Shown: positions 21,801 through 26,402 of the stretch, piece by piece
Layout of the letters: each line of letters starts with the position of its first letter
How positions within the stretch are numbered: the first letter of the stretch is position 1
NCBI GenBank assembly: GCA_000226015.1
Contig: JH153238.1
Location: forward strand, 1 to 26,495
Reading direction: 5' to 3'
Source of the DNA: Mnemiopsis leidyi
Taxonomy: Eukaryota > Ctenophora > Tentaculata > Lobata > Bolinopsidae
DNA: 26,495 nucleotides
Notes under the pieces: generated by a model
What the model was told of the DNA's origin: nothing
The model's input: the letters and a program-made list of their open reading frames with translations, nothing else
Database searches by the model: none
Translations under genes and position numbers: made by a program

Positions 21801-24800
21801 TGAGGTGTTGTTGGTAACTGTTCTACGTCAAGGTTTACCAGGATTTTCTAGCAACTTGAAAATGCTAAAATAGTTCTGTCTTTTGTAGATTCATTTTGGT
21901 TCTGCACGATGTTTCGTAAATAACAATTATTGAACCACTAGTTGGATGATTAAGATATTCTTGTTTCTGTTTATTTATACGATAAGTTTTTCAACATCCA
22001 GCGACATATCCTGTAAGTAAGAAATGCCGTGTTTTCTTTTACCAATCTTTGTTTTTAAAATCAAATACTATCAGCCATTTTTAAATTTGTTGAACGCATT
22101 ATAGGACACGGGTGTGTCATTATCACCCGTGATATGATTATGGGACAAAAGTTTGCGAAATAAGAAAAATACAAAAAATGTTTTGACAGAGAGTGTCAAT
22201 TATTTTTCAGGCAGGGTGAGTTCTGATACCAGTCCCTGCAAAGTTAAGCTCGGAGAGCTGGATTCTGTGAATGTTTTAATCAGCGGCTCAAATGATCGAA
22301 CTGAAGCACTCCATCTATTCGACGGAGACCTATCCACGTATGCAAAAGCAGCCCCTTATGATTATCGGATCATTACTAAAGCTAGCATCATAATAGATCT
22401 CCTGAAATCATACCACGTGACTGGGATCTTCATCTACCACATATTCTTAACGGAGCGGTGTGGGTCATGGAGAAAACGTCATCCTTGTTTGCCAGAAAAT
22501 ATCAATAGAATGACTTCCGGATGCAGGGAAGGGAGGAAAGCAGCTGGAATTCTCAACTCCACAGTTCGATTTAAAGCATTTAGGGACACGAGAAGTAAGA
22601 TTAGGCCGGTTTACTTGAAGGATCTTGATCTTGCAAATGAGACAATTGATTTTAAGCTAACAACAAACTTCATTGGAAATAGGCTGGTTCTAGATAGGAA
22701 TACAAGTACAGGTGGAATATTGATATCCGACATTGTATTGGTTGGAACTCCTTTTGGTAAGAATTGCGAAACATTTTCCTAATTAATTAGTACACATTTA
22801 TGATTAATAAATCATTTATTATATGGTACTATTTCATTTCCTATACAGTTTCACAAATAGCGAGATTAACGCTTTCAAATTCAAGTGCCCAGCATATACA
22901 TCATTTCTCATCGTATTTACAATTTCAGAAGAAGGCCCTTGTACACGGGGTTTCATCAGACTACCCCTAAGGTGTACAGAAAATAAGACGGATAACTGTA
23001 GACCCTATCGTAAGTTTTACTGAACTTAAGTTCAACAATAATGTTAGAGTTTGCCGCCAAATTCGGGAAAATTTGCGGCAAACATTGACTGAAGGCTAAA
23101 AATGGTCTTCATCCATTTTTCAAGGTTAACGATGCTAAAAGGTAAATTACTTATTTCAGACGGCAGGTAACTATACTGATTTAGACGGAAGAAAGAATTA
23201 TCTTTCATACCCGCGAAGGAAACCATACAATTCTACTAGAACCATATGAATCTTCCTATATCATAGATTATGAAATGATAGCCATTCGTAGCAAATCAGT
23301 TTATCATCAGCCTTGATCAACCTGTTGGATTAAGTTAATTCTTAACCAACCTACGAGTTAAGGTTAAACTACAATGTATCTATGAAGTGTTATATCAAAT
23401 ATATAATATGAGAAGTAGGACATACCAATATTTCCGTTACAAGTACACTCAGTGCAATGCTGGTTAGGATTATCGTAGCTAGGTTCCCCGTAGAAACCGT
23501 CCGCACACACATCACACCTATCTCCTGCAAAGTTGCTGGTTGAGTACTCGTTTTCAACACTGCACATTCTTAAAATCGTTAAAATGGCAAAACTGCCGGA
23601 ATTTTGCTGATCTAAGACTTTCAAGGTACACGCATTTAACAAGTCCATGTTTTCACTTTTTGACGTTTTACTGTAGTTAGGAATATGTATATCGACAGAA
23701 TTGAAGGTAAAACATGCTAATATACTACCCACGCTAACCAACTAAAATATTATAGAGACATCTAACACTAAAAAGAAATACAAGTTTGAAGTACAACTTG
23801 TATGATCACACATTCCACACTCTGACACACATAGTTAGCTACCACATACCAGTGTGACCCCGAGTACAGTTTGTACAGACCATCCGACCGTCCTGGATCT
23901 CGCACGTGTTGGAGAAGGACCTGTCCGCCTCGGGACACTGACATTGTTTACAGGAGCTGGGGTTACCGTACCCGGGACTTCCGTAGTAGCCGTCCTCGCA
24001 TACCTGGGGGAGGGGGGTTCAGACTTGGGGGTTTTTTAGGTGTCCTCGCATACCTGGAAGAATTGAGACTTGGGGCCTTGGGGGTTTACAGGTGTCCTCT
24101 TTTACCTGGGCTGAGAGTCAAACCATGGGGTTTTAGGAGGGGTTAGGGGTGCAGATTTACAAGATTTGGGAAGGTGGTCTTATCAATGTATGGATGTTGA
24201 GCTATGGTGGTTGAGCTATGGTTGAGGTATGGTTGAGGTATGGTTGAGGTATGGTTGAGGTATGGTCGAGGTATGGTTGAGGTATGGTCGAGGTATGGTT
24301 GAGGTATGGTTGAGCTATGGTTGAGGTATGGTTGAGGTATGGTTGAGGTATGGTTGAGGTATGGTTGAGGTATGGTTGAGGTATGGTTGAGCTATGGTTG
24401 AAGTATGGTTGAGGTATGGTTGAGGTATGGTTGAGGTATGGTTGTTGAGGTATGGTTGAGCTATGGTTGAAGTATGGTTGAGGTATGGTTGAGGTATGGT
24501 TGAGGTATGGTTGAGGTATGGTTGAGGTATGGTTGAGGTATGGTTATATTTGGGTTCCTAAGTTGGAGAGAGAAGGGAGCGGGGATGAGACGGGCTATTT
24601 TTTAACGGAGAATTTCAGGAATTATGAAATATCCTAACATGAACGAGCTATGTTGTAAACCCAGGAAAGAAGAGAAACCAACCTCACAAGAGTCGCCAGC
24701 AGTGTTGTGTTTACAATCTAAACACTTCCCAGTATCGGGATCACACTCGTTACTGTAGCCGTTACAGTCACATCTTTCACAGGGGCTGAGTCTTCCTAGC

Positions 24801-25394
24801 TCAGGGGTAGTTCTCCTGTACCCAGCTGCACAGTCTTCACAGGAACTGACGGGGGTTTGAGTTTTGGTTTCGAATCCATTTTACTTCTAACGAGTAACAA
24901 TTATGACTGTTGTATATTTCCTGATGATGTAATGTATCGTAGTTCTGATTTCTGAAATTCCTAAATTTTAGGTTCAGTTTAGGTGTCTGATAGCCTTTCT
25001 ACTTCTAACAAGTAACATTATGCTGTTGTAAATTTAACTATATAATGATGATATGGTGTATCTTATCTCTCACAACTTAAGTTTCTAAATTTCATCAAAT
25101 CGCTAGAATCTTTACAGACCTGCCGCTGTATCCGAGAGGACAATCACAAGTTTCCATGTTATAAGCAGTCTTATCAGTCTTCCTCGCCTTCTCCTCGACA
25201 CCCCCAATACTGAACTCTTCCAGCCGGATGTTCTCTCCCGGGTATATCATAGCGCAGATCTCCAGGGAGGAGATATCTGCGATGACAGACTGGAATTGGG
25301 CTGAGGTGAACTGGTCGGTCTTGGTGTCTTCGAACCCGGAGTCGAATATCAACCAGGATTCGGAGGGGTGGAGTAGAGCTGTGAACTTGTCACC
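3784..25394 (-). CDS. LAMC1: Laminin subunit gamma (LAMC1-like), 3' part, 22 exons
   Basis: Gamma chain of the laminin heterotrimer, a secreted basement-membrane protein that assembles with alpha and beta chains through its coiled coil. Exons in transcript order: 25394-25120, 24845-24683, 24003-23850, 23524-23426, 13801-13667, 12304-12202, 12065-11878, 11721-11584, 11053-10947, 10810-10709, 10275-10135, 9883-9756, 9616-9484, 9155-9024, 8740-8621, 7839-7683, 5499-5372, 5233-5120, 5006-4814, 4607-4470, 4148-4066, 3870-3784. All junctions are GT-AG, phases match, and the joined length is divisible by three (1005 codons plus stop). Order of parts: end of laminin IV, partial LE, six full LE motifs, CPDCY at the coil start, about 560 residues of coiled coil, then a C-terminal Cys. 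The gamma assignment rests on the internal IV domain followed by LE motifs, the NID motif in the third full LE, and the single Cys close to the C-terminus. The N-terminal LN domain and first LE block lie outside the window. Only sequence reading supports the splice sites; no transcript was available. Confidence 0.93.
4066..4148 (-). CDS. Laminin gamma exon 21: coiled coil
   Basis: 2 nt plus 27 codons, [17 protein letters not shown] to DYYRSQIK. Acceptor tacag, donor AAG^gtacgt. Confidence 0.9.
4254..4496 (-). repeat. Four tandem copies of an exon end with its splice donor
   Basis: About 70-bp units, each containing ACCAGAGAATGGATGAATCT followed by G^gtatgc on the minus strand. The copy at 4470-4496 belongs to laminin exon 20. 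Copies at about 4256, 4324 and 4397 lie in the following intron and keep both the coding end and the donor. The unit also includes the AT-rich intron piece AAAATAAGATCAAATATTG. The third copy has a small change (GGTCAACC for GGTCCGCC). Confidence 0.85.
4470..4607 (-). CDS. Laminin gamma exon 20: coiled coil
   Basis: 2 nt, 45 codons, 1 nt. [16 protein letters not shown], then [18 protein letters not shown], which resembles LGQLDTVDLNKLNEIEG of LAMC1. Ends RMDES and G^gtatgc. The last part of this exon and its donor are copied three times in the intron that follows. Confidence 0.9.
4608..4813. repeat. Intron largely made of a degenerate 15-18-bp repeat
   Basis: Plus-strand units like GTGTAGTAGTTGTCA recur through most of this 206-bp laminin intron, up to the donor of exon 19. 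The central part (about 4650-4680) is more diverged. Confidence 0.7.
4814..5006 (-). CDS. Laminin gamma exon 19: coiled coil
   Basis: 64 codons plus 1 nt, [18 protein letters not shown] to [13 protein letters not shown]. Acceptor ctccag, donor G^gtaagt. Noticeably richer in G and C than the surrounding introns. Confidence 0.9.
5120..5233 (-). CDS. Laminin gamma exon 18: coiled coil
   Basis: 38 codons, phase 0, [17 protein letters not shown] to ESLNNARE. Acceptor attcag, donor GAG^gtaaat. Confidence 0.9.
5372..5499 (-). CDS. Laminin gamma exon 17: coiled coil
   Basis: 2 nt plus 42 codons, [17 protein letters not shown] to [10 protein letters not shown]. Acceptor tccgcag was preferred to a CAG nine bases further in because only the former fits the upstream phase. 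Donor AAG^gtttgc. Confidence 0.87.
5782..5788 (+). promoter_or_regulatory. Possible TATA box for nested gene
   Basis: TATAAAA, preceded by a pyrimidine run (CTCCCCTCTT), about 470 bp before the ATG of the nested ORF. Position and orientation fit a promoter with a long 5' UTR, but the motif is common by chance in AT-rich DNA. Confidence 0.2.
6261..7181 (+). CDS. Unrecognised secreted Cys-rich protein, nested in laminin intron
   Basis: Single-exon ORF of 306 residues, opposite in strand to laminin. The ATG at 6261 is the first in frame after a TGA at 6240. It opens a clear signal peptide ([19 protein letters not shown]). The mature part has about a dozen Cys (FCRRP, RCTST, FCCRQF, AMCEEG, FCSSGC, ACGKW, GCCFF), two N-glycosylation sequons (NFT and NST), a strongly basic stretch KSRKRRQ around residue 250 that could be a furin-type cleavage site, and a hydrophobic tail ending CCFFKILL. 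I recognise no family. A GAAG^gtacgt at 7110 could be a donor, in which case the C-terminus would differ. Length, signal peptide and single-exon structure argue for a real gene or a retrocopy. No clear AATAAA follows the stop. Confidence 0.6.
   Translation: MNLAVTLLFLTNLHLALHSHHKEVQWGEIETLINTYLCTGDTSWTNNDMISPRLRISVMLPTDIFCRRPIHMLEYLQLMEQVWATMEEKKKSNFTRCTSTALDHTTKMLFCCRQFRGFLHGLTGILLTAMCEEGKEVAREEVCSFIRFLSSDEGVEEFYRMSSYFCSSGCEYPSRDSWVEKRSLDMTMADTLIVIKSSFSLENSTERRFYNPKYRNYDRLSRSDRYIDHNIDKHYGPKKTPNQMKEEQVKSRKRRQYDQASLVHVLQDLACGKWYIPLPEKDEGTSLLSTIIVLGKLGCCFFKILL
7393..7698 (-). repeat. 18-bp x 17 minisatellite carrying a splice donor in nearly every unit
   Basis: Unit on the minus strand CTCATAGCAGGTACACAT, 17 copies in exact register from 7393 to 7698. 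The rightmost copy contains the end of laminin exon 16 (GCAG^gtacac). The unit length is a multiple of three and the frame stays open through the whole array. The leftmost copy has changed to GCAGGTGTAG. Copies are almost identical, so the array is recent or homogenised. Confidence 0.95.
7683..7839 (-). CDS. Laminin gamma exon 16: coiled coil, ends in a repeated donor
   Basis: 52 codons plus 1 nt, [16 protein letters not shown] to QECADLIA. The exon end GCAG^gtacac is the first copy of an 18-bp tandem array. I chose the first donor because it gives the phase needed by exon 17 (G|AT) without adding residues. The next 15 copies of the donor would give the same phase with 6 extra residues (LIAGTH type) per copy. 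Confidence 0.85.
7840..8620. other. Laminin intron, no gene seen
   Basis: 781-bp AT-rich intron between exons 15 and 16. It has only small tandem duplications: CGTTAAGTTAGATTATT twice at about 8273-8306, and a CAGACTGATCATA doublet at about 8515-8541. Confidence 0.5.
8621..8740 (-). CDS. Laminin gamma exon 15: coiled coil
   Basis: 40 codons, phase 0, [16 protein letters not shown] to [10 protein letters not shown]. The only Cys of this coil stretch is at its second residue. Donor GAG^gtaagg. Confidence 0.9.
9024..9155 (-). CDS. Laminin gamma exon 14: coiled coil
   Basis: 44 codons, phase 0, [16 protein letters not shown] to AAQQLKES. Acceptor tttag, donor TCC^gtaagt. Confidence 0.9.
9156..9483. 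other. Laminin intron, nothing else seen
   Basis: 328-bp AT-rich intron between exons 13 and 14. I see no ORF or repeat in it. Confidence 0.5.
9484..9616 (-). CDS. Laminin gamma exon 13: coiled coil
   Basis: 1 nt plus 44 codons, [15 protein letters not shown] to NTLRETQ. Acceptor ccgcag. Donor CAG^gtcttg is weak beyond +2. Confidence 0.85.
9756..9883 (-). CDS. Laminin gamma exon 12: coiled coil
   Basis: 42 codons plus 2 nt, [15 protein letters not shown] to SEMQKKAN. The donor CCA^gtcagt was chosen because it alone gives the phase needed by the next acceptor. A second GT six bases on would not fit. Confidence 0.8.
10135..10275 (-). CDS. Laminin gamma exon 11: coiled coil
   Basis: 47 codons, phase 0, [16 protein letters not shown] to [11 protein letters not shown]. 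The acceptor (taacag) is directly preceded by a C-rich tandem repeat on this strand. Donor GAT^gtgagt. Confidence 0.9.
10276..10533. repeat. G-rich minisatellite next to exon 11 acceptor
   Basis: About 18 units of 12-15 bp like GGGGGTGTTACA on the plus strand, starting within a few bases of the exon 11 acceptor. Runs of 4-6 G recur every 12-15 bases (purest at 10384-10440), a pattern able to form G-quadruplexes. In the laminin transcript the same tract reads CTGTAACACCCCC repeats. Confidence 0.85.
10709..10810 (-). CDS. Laminin gamma exon 10: coiled coil
   Basis: 34 codons, phase 0 at both ends, from [15 protein letters not shown] to AALAEKLN. Helical, rich in A/E/K. Donor AAT^gtaagt. Confidence 0.9.
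10947..11053 (-). CDS. Laminin gamma exon 9: coil start with interchain Cys pair
   Basis: 2 nt plus 35 codons. [15 protein letters not shown] matches CPACYRLV of LAMC1, where the two Cys are at the head of the three-chain coil. Acidic and basic heptad-like sequence follows ([11 protein letters not shown]). Confidence 0.92.
11054..11583. other. Laminin intron, no gene seen
   Basis: 530-bp AT-rich intron between the last LE exon and the first coiled-coil exon. Only short duplications such as TATAAGTATATCTAG (twice near 11459-11503) and TTAGGTCCCT (twice near 11514-11534). Confidence 0.5.
11584..11721 (-). CDS. Laminin gamma exon 8: last LE motif
   Basis: 2 nt, 45 codons, 1 nt. [13 protein letters not shown], then [14 protein letters not shown] and [12 protein letters not shown]. 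This is the last LE before the coiled coil. Donor A^gtgagt. Confidence 0.92.
   Translation of the reverse strand, partial: HAIVTRKDQNHNNVTRPASVNVRVLYKGDSVTPALPTCSTSTRDV
11878..12065 (-). CDS. Laminin gamma exon 7: LE motifs
   Basis: 1 nt, 62 codons, 1 nt. [14 protein letters not shown] ends one [16 protein letters not shown], then [17 protein letters not shown] and FYYDPIVGC, form a complete LE. The paired aromatics before the last Cys resemble ENYFYNRSWPGC of LAMC1. Confidence 0.93.
12202..12304 (-). CDS. Laminin gamma exon 6: LE motif
   Basis: 2 nt, 33 codons, 2 nt. [14 protein letters not shown] and [15 protein letters not shown] form the first three disulphide loops of an LE motif. The donor AG^gtaagt is close to consensus. 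Confidence 0.92.
12305..13666. other. Laminin intron with GC-rich hairpin
   Basis: 1362-bp intron between exons 5 and 6. Apart from the hairpin at 12564-12634 it holds GC-rich patches (12560-12740) and an ACACACA-rich stretch near 13485-13510. No ORF here looks coding. Confidence 0.5.
12564..12634. repeat. GC-rich fold-back sequence, 16-bp arms
   Basis: TGCATTGGTTGCGCGC (12564-12579) pairs with GCGCGCAACCTATGCA (12619-12634), 15 of 16 bases. The 39-base interior is itself GC-rich (GCGCGCCGCGCCGC). It stands out sharply from the AT-rich intron. A small fold-back element or structured RNA are both possible. Confidence 0.6.
13667..13801 (-). CDS. Laminin gamma exon 5: nidogen-type LE motif
   Basis: 2 nt, 44 codons, 1 nt. 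Continues NID with [14 protein letters not shown], then [15 protein letters not shown] and [14 protein letters not shown]. This matches the position of the LAMC1 nidogen-binding LE, but the loop residues differ (see findings). The acceptor cttcag lies next to a (CTAACA)n array on this strand. Confidence 0.92.
13816..14085 (+). repeat. (TTAGTG)n hexamer array 1
   Basis: About 25 nearly perfect GTGTTA units (13816-13964), decaying leftover units to about 14085. It lies 15 bases from the exon 5 acceptor. In the laminin transcript sense it reads CTAACA repeats, each containing CTAAC. Confidence 0.9.
14900..15234 (+). CDS. Secreted protein gene A, copy 1, truncated by assembly gap
   Basis: Exon 14900-14975 ([16 protein letters not shown], then AVFFSLLHC), a signal peptide ending in phase 1 at G^gtaagt. 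Exon 2 from 15124 ([15 protein letters not shown], then [13 protein letters not shown]) runs into the N gap at 15235. It is a close paralogue of the gene at 16838. In exon 2 most differences are synonymous, whereas exon 1 has several amino-acid changes. Whether this copy is complete cannot be told. Confidence 0.6.
15235..15244. other. Assembly gap (10 N)
   Basis: Ten N interrupt exon 2 of gene A copy 1. The sequence resumes in a degenerate TTAGTG array (15245-15292), not in the rest of the exon. Real length unknown. Confidence 0.99.
15245..15730. other. Region without recognisable genes after the gap
   Basis: Starts with a short decayed TTAGTG array. The remainder has degenerate GAGTTC/CTTAGTTC-type repetition (15560-15720) and no ORF that looks coding. 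Confidence 0.4.
15729..15790 (+). repeat. 31-bp direct repeat x 2
   Basis: The unit begins AGTGACAGTGCAGTGTTTGA and ends GTTTCACGATC. Two copies are immediately adjacent. Confidence 0.8.
15890..15995 (+). repeat. (TTAGTG)n hexamer array 2
   Basis: About 16 units of the same hexamer as the array at 13816. It stands at the same place relative to gene A copy 2 as array 1 does to copy 1, so it is part of the duplicated segment. Confidence 0.9.
16838..17576 (+). CDS. Secreted protein gene A, copy 2
   Basis: Exon 1 at 16838-16913 encodes a signal peptide ([18 protein letters not shown], then FLSLLHS) ending in phase 1 at G^gtaagt. Exon 2 from 17062 starts GA-GCT after tttcag and encodes about 159 residues that look like a beta-rich extracellular domain ([48 protein letters not shown]). 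No Cys-rich module is present, one NLT sequon is, and I recognise no family. If exon 2 is last, it stops at 17576 (196 residues). A strong donor (G^gtaagt, 17541/17542) in phase 1 would also fit the acceptor at 18485, so this could instead be the 5' part of the next gene. Confidence 0.65.
17577..18280. other. Spacer between nested genes A and B
   Basis: Mostly AT-rich, no convincing coding sequence. A minus-strand ORF of 94 codons at 17874-18158 has no recognisable features. If gene A is spliced to gene B, this is an intron. Confidence 0.4.
18281..20030 (+). CDS. Secreted gene B: unknown domain, CCP, GCC2/GCC3-like, CCP
   Basis: Five exons, all junctions phase 1: 18281-18335 (signal peptide [18 protein letters not shown]), 18485-18925 (146-residue domain of unknown family, with [17 protein letters not shown] and [20 protein letters not shown]), 19158-19331 (sushi/CCP: CTGL, then [14 protein letters not shown] and [10 protein letters not shown], final PKC), 19512-19658 (Cys-rich: [36 protein letters not shown], as in GCC2/GCC3 or ephrin-receptor-like modules), and 19828-20030 (second sushi/[33 protein letters not shown]). 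The sum is 1020 nt, 339 residues plus stop. CCP modules usually mediate protein binding outside cells. If the GT at 20020 is a donor, more exons would follow; none was seen. The 18925 donor (gttctc) is weak but its phase fits. Confidence 0.7.
19777..19836 (+). repeat. Tandem copies of a splice acceptor, 24-bp unit
   Basis: CTATTCCAACTATCCAGGTT occurs at 19787-19806 and 19811-19830. A first partial unit (TTCAGGTTGTGAG, about 19774) precedes them. The last copy is the acceptor of the second CCP exon (tatccag^GTTGTGAA). Each upstream copy retains CAG^GT. Confidence 0.85.
20031..20793. other. Spacer between nested genes B and C
   Basis: AT-rich, with no recognisable exon on either strand. AATAAA at 20472-20477 could serve gene B as a poly(A) signal, about 440 bp after its stop. 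Confidence 0.4.
20794..21344 (+). pseudogene. Gene C: broken relative of gene B
   Basis: A signal-peptide-like exon at 20794-20848 ([19 protein letters not shown]^gtaact) has the same length and phase as gene B exon 1 (55 nt). Downstream, 20995-21123 encodes [20 protein letters not shown], which parallels [20 protein letters not shown] of gene B. It meets TAG at 21124-21126, and the related reading resumes in another frame ([10 protein letters not shown], then [14 protein letters not shown]) to a stop at 21344. No acceptor gives exon 1 the right phase for the full domain. The shift and the missing splice site suggest a decayed paralogue. Gene B's CCP and Cys-rich exons have no counterpart here. 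Confidence 0.5.
21345..21945. other. Spacer between nested genes C and D
   Basis: AT-rich, no gene recognised. TATAAAA at 21724-21730 lies about 220 bp before the gene D start codon and could be its TATA box. Confidence 0.35.
21946..23249 (+). CDS. Secreted gene D: discoidin (F5/8C)-like domain protein
   Basis: Four exons, phase 1 throughout: 21946-22012 (signal peptide [18 protein letters not shown]), 22211-22756 (181 codons), 22929-23009 and 23167-23249 (ends STRTI, TGA). Total 258 residues. Exon 2 opens [10 protein letters not shown] and contains [19 protein letters not shown] followed by [18 protein letters not shown]. This is like the A.DG..ST.W and hydrophobic-strand pattern of galactose-binding F5/8C folds, though the usual Trp is missing. 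Further Cys ([19 protein letters not shown]) are unusual for that fold. The last acceptor is taken as cag^GT at 23166/23167; the CAG seven bases earlier gives an early stop. If exon 3 is unspliced it ends at 23023. A carbohydrate- or matrix-binding role is an inference. Confidence 0.6.
22107..22131. repeat. Small inverted repeat in gene D intron 1
   Basis: CACGGGTG (22107-22114) pairs exactly with CACCCGTG (22124-22131) across a 9-base loop. Function unknown. Confidence 0.4.
23049..23083. repeat. Imperfect palindrome in gene D intron 3
   Basis: GTTTGCCGC-C-AAATT against AAATTTGCGGCAAAC: 14 paired bases with one bulge around a short CGGGA loop. It could form a hairpin or be a paired transcription-factor site. 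Confidence 0.45.
23426..23524 (-). CDS. Laminin gamma exon 4: LE motif, start of the nidogen-type LE
   Basis: 32 codons with 2 nt before and 1 nt after. [16 protein letters not shown] closes one LE and TECTCNGNI opens the LE that binds nidogen in LAMC1. The donor (G^gtatgt) cuts the Asp codon of the NID motif. The intron that follows is the 9.6-kb one. Confidence 0.9.
23850..24003 (-). CDS. Laminin gamma exon 3: LE motifs
   Basis: 51 codons plus 1 nt. [18 protein letters not shown] ends one LE motif and [10 protein letters not shown] starts the next, which runs to [10 protein letters not shown], close to the CTNCPTGTTG stretch of vertebrate LAMC1. The acceptor ccag^GTATGC is copied twice more in the adjoining intron (see the 23990-24110 repeat). 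Confidence 0.9.
23990..24110 (-). repeat. Three ~51-bp tandem copies of the exon 3 acceptor
   Basis: On the plus strand GTCCTCGCATACCTGG occurs at 23992-24007 and 24042-24057, with a diverged copy (GTCCTCTTTTACCTGG) at 24093-24108. The first contains the exon 3 start of laminin. The others preserve CCAG^GTATGCGAGGAC or a near version, and lie upstream in the intron in transcript order. Confidence 0.85.
24196..24545. repeat. 11-bp minisatellite in laminin intron
   Basis: Unit GGTTGAGGTAT, about 30 copies with occasional GAGCTAT or GAAGTAT variants and one irregular GGTTGTTGAGG unit. It fills most of the intron between laminin exons 2 and 3. Confidence 0.95.
24683..24845 (-). CDS. Laminin gamma exon 2: rest of split LE motif and first full LE
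   Basis: One base plus 54 codons, starting [11 protein letters not shown] and ending NTAGDSCE. It completes the LE motif interrupted by domain IV, then begins a full LE motif at [12 protein letters not shown]. Cys spacing follows the eight-Cys LE pattern. Acceptor cgtcag, donor GAG^gttggt, phase 0. Confidence 0.9.
25120..25394 (-). CDS. Laminin gamma exon 1 of window: end of laminin IV domain
   Basis: 91 codons plus 2 nt. The last part of the laminin IV (type A) domain is seen ([13 protein letters not shown], then the segment ending [15 protein letters not shown]), which passes into the second half of the LE motif that the IV domain interrupts. The acceptor at 25395-25396 follows CCAT and is only moderately strong, so the 5' edge is the least certain in the gene. 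The donor is AG^gtctgtaa. Confidence 0.85.
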
Positions 25395-26399
25395 CTATGG
25401 AGGAAACAAAGTTAGATTGGGGGATTGTATCGGAGTTTTTACTTAATATTTTATCTGCTTATGCATATGTTATTTGGATATTTGATAAGATCAAGAAGTT
25501 GATGATACAAAAACTTTATTGTCATAATATGTTGAGATTTATAAACATCTTATAATTATTTGTTAAGTTGTTGAATGTTTTATAAATGTTTTCGTTATTG
25601 TCATTGACTAACAGGGTTTGCTCGAGGGACGAGAGAGAGCGTGTAAGGTTTTCCTCGTATCACAACCTGAGTTACACTGGACTGAGATCCTGAAATTTTA
25701 TTTCAGGTTAAGTTTTGGGCCGAATGACTTAACTAGCGACTTACTAAATCTTATCAAGTTTTAAATCATGCCGTAATTATAGATAATAAACATTTTTAGC
25801 AAAAACTTCCGGACCCTGATTATATCATAGACGTAAAGCTATGATCTACAGGAAACTTGATACTGCTGTATGTTCACATTTTAGTGTTTTCCAGACCAAT
25901 TTCACCAAGAATTGGTAATCGTAAATCCTGGCCTACACTCTTCTTAAACACAGCACAGTATTTAATAACAAGATCAACTGATATACTGAAGATGGATTGC
26001 CCACTTTCTCAAATTTCAGGGTGGACACATCAGCCCAGAGTTGTCCACCCTGTCTTTACCGACCCAGTAATCTGATTTTCCCTGCTTACAACACTTAGGT
26101 CTGTGAGGATCCTCCTCAAATTAGATAAGGGCCAGAAATAGAAATACCTCTAGAGCATAATGTAGACCCTGCATTTGATATTCCTAGCCCGACACTGGGG
26201 GGTACGCGGCTAAACCGATTTAAAGCGGGCTGATTGAGGAGAACAAAAATGTGTGTACAGTGTAGAGTAACGTATTGATAAGGAGATTGGAGAAGGGCTA
26301 TGTCTGCAGATTAATTAGTTGGAGCAAGCTGTTGTACACCCAGTCTAGATACAACTAGACTGCGCAGCTTGTAGACAAGGAGGGGCAGGAAAACTCGAT

Positions 26400-26402
<3 letters not shown>
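25395..26402. other. Presumed laminin intron 5' of domain IV exon
   Basis: No further laminin exon was recognised on the minus strand. The sequence is AT-rich with no convincing ORF. Upstream laminin exons must lie beyond the right edge or be too short to see. Confidence 0.4.

Larger units (their letters stand above)
13802..23425. other. 9.6-kb laminin intron hosting a nested gene array
   Basis: Intron between laminin exons 4 and 5, flanked by matching phase-1 splice sites (NI-G^gtatgt and cttcag^AC). All recognisable genes inside are on the opposite (plus) strand and encode secreted modular proteins. The continuity of the LE motif across it ([10 protein letters not shown]) shows both flanks belong to one gene. 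The 10-N gap inside means the true length is uncertain. Confidence 0.85.

Noticed and set aside
26002-26075. Possible further laminin IV exon on the minus strand
   Set aside because: A short open stretch with a Trp is present, but it does not match laminin IV and lacks clear splice sites.
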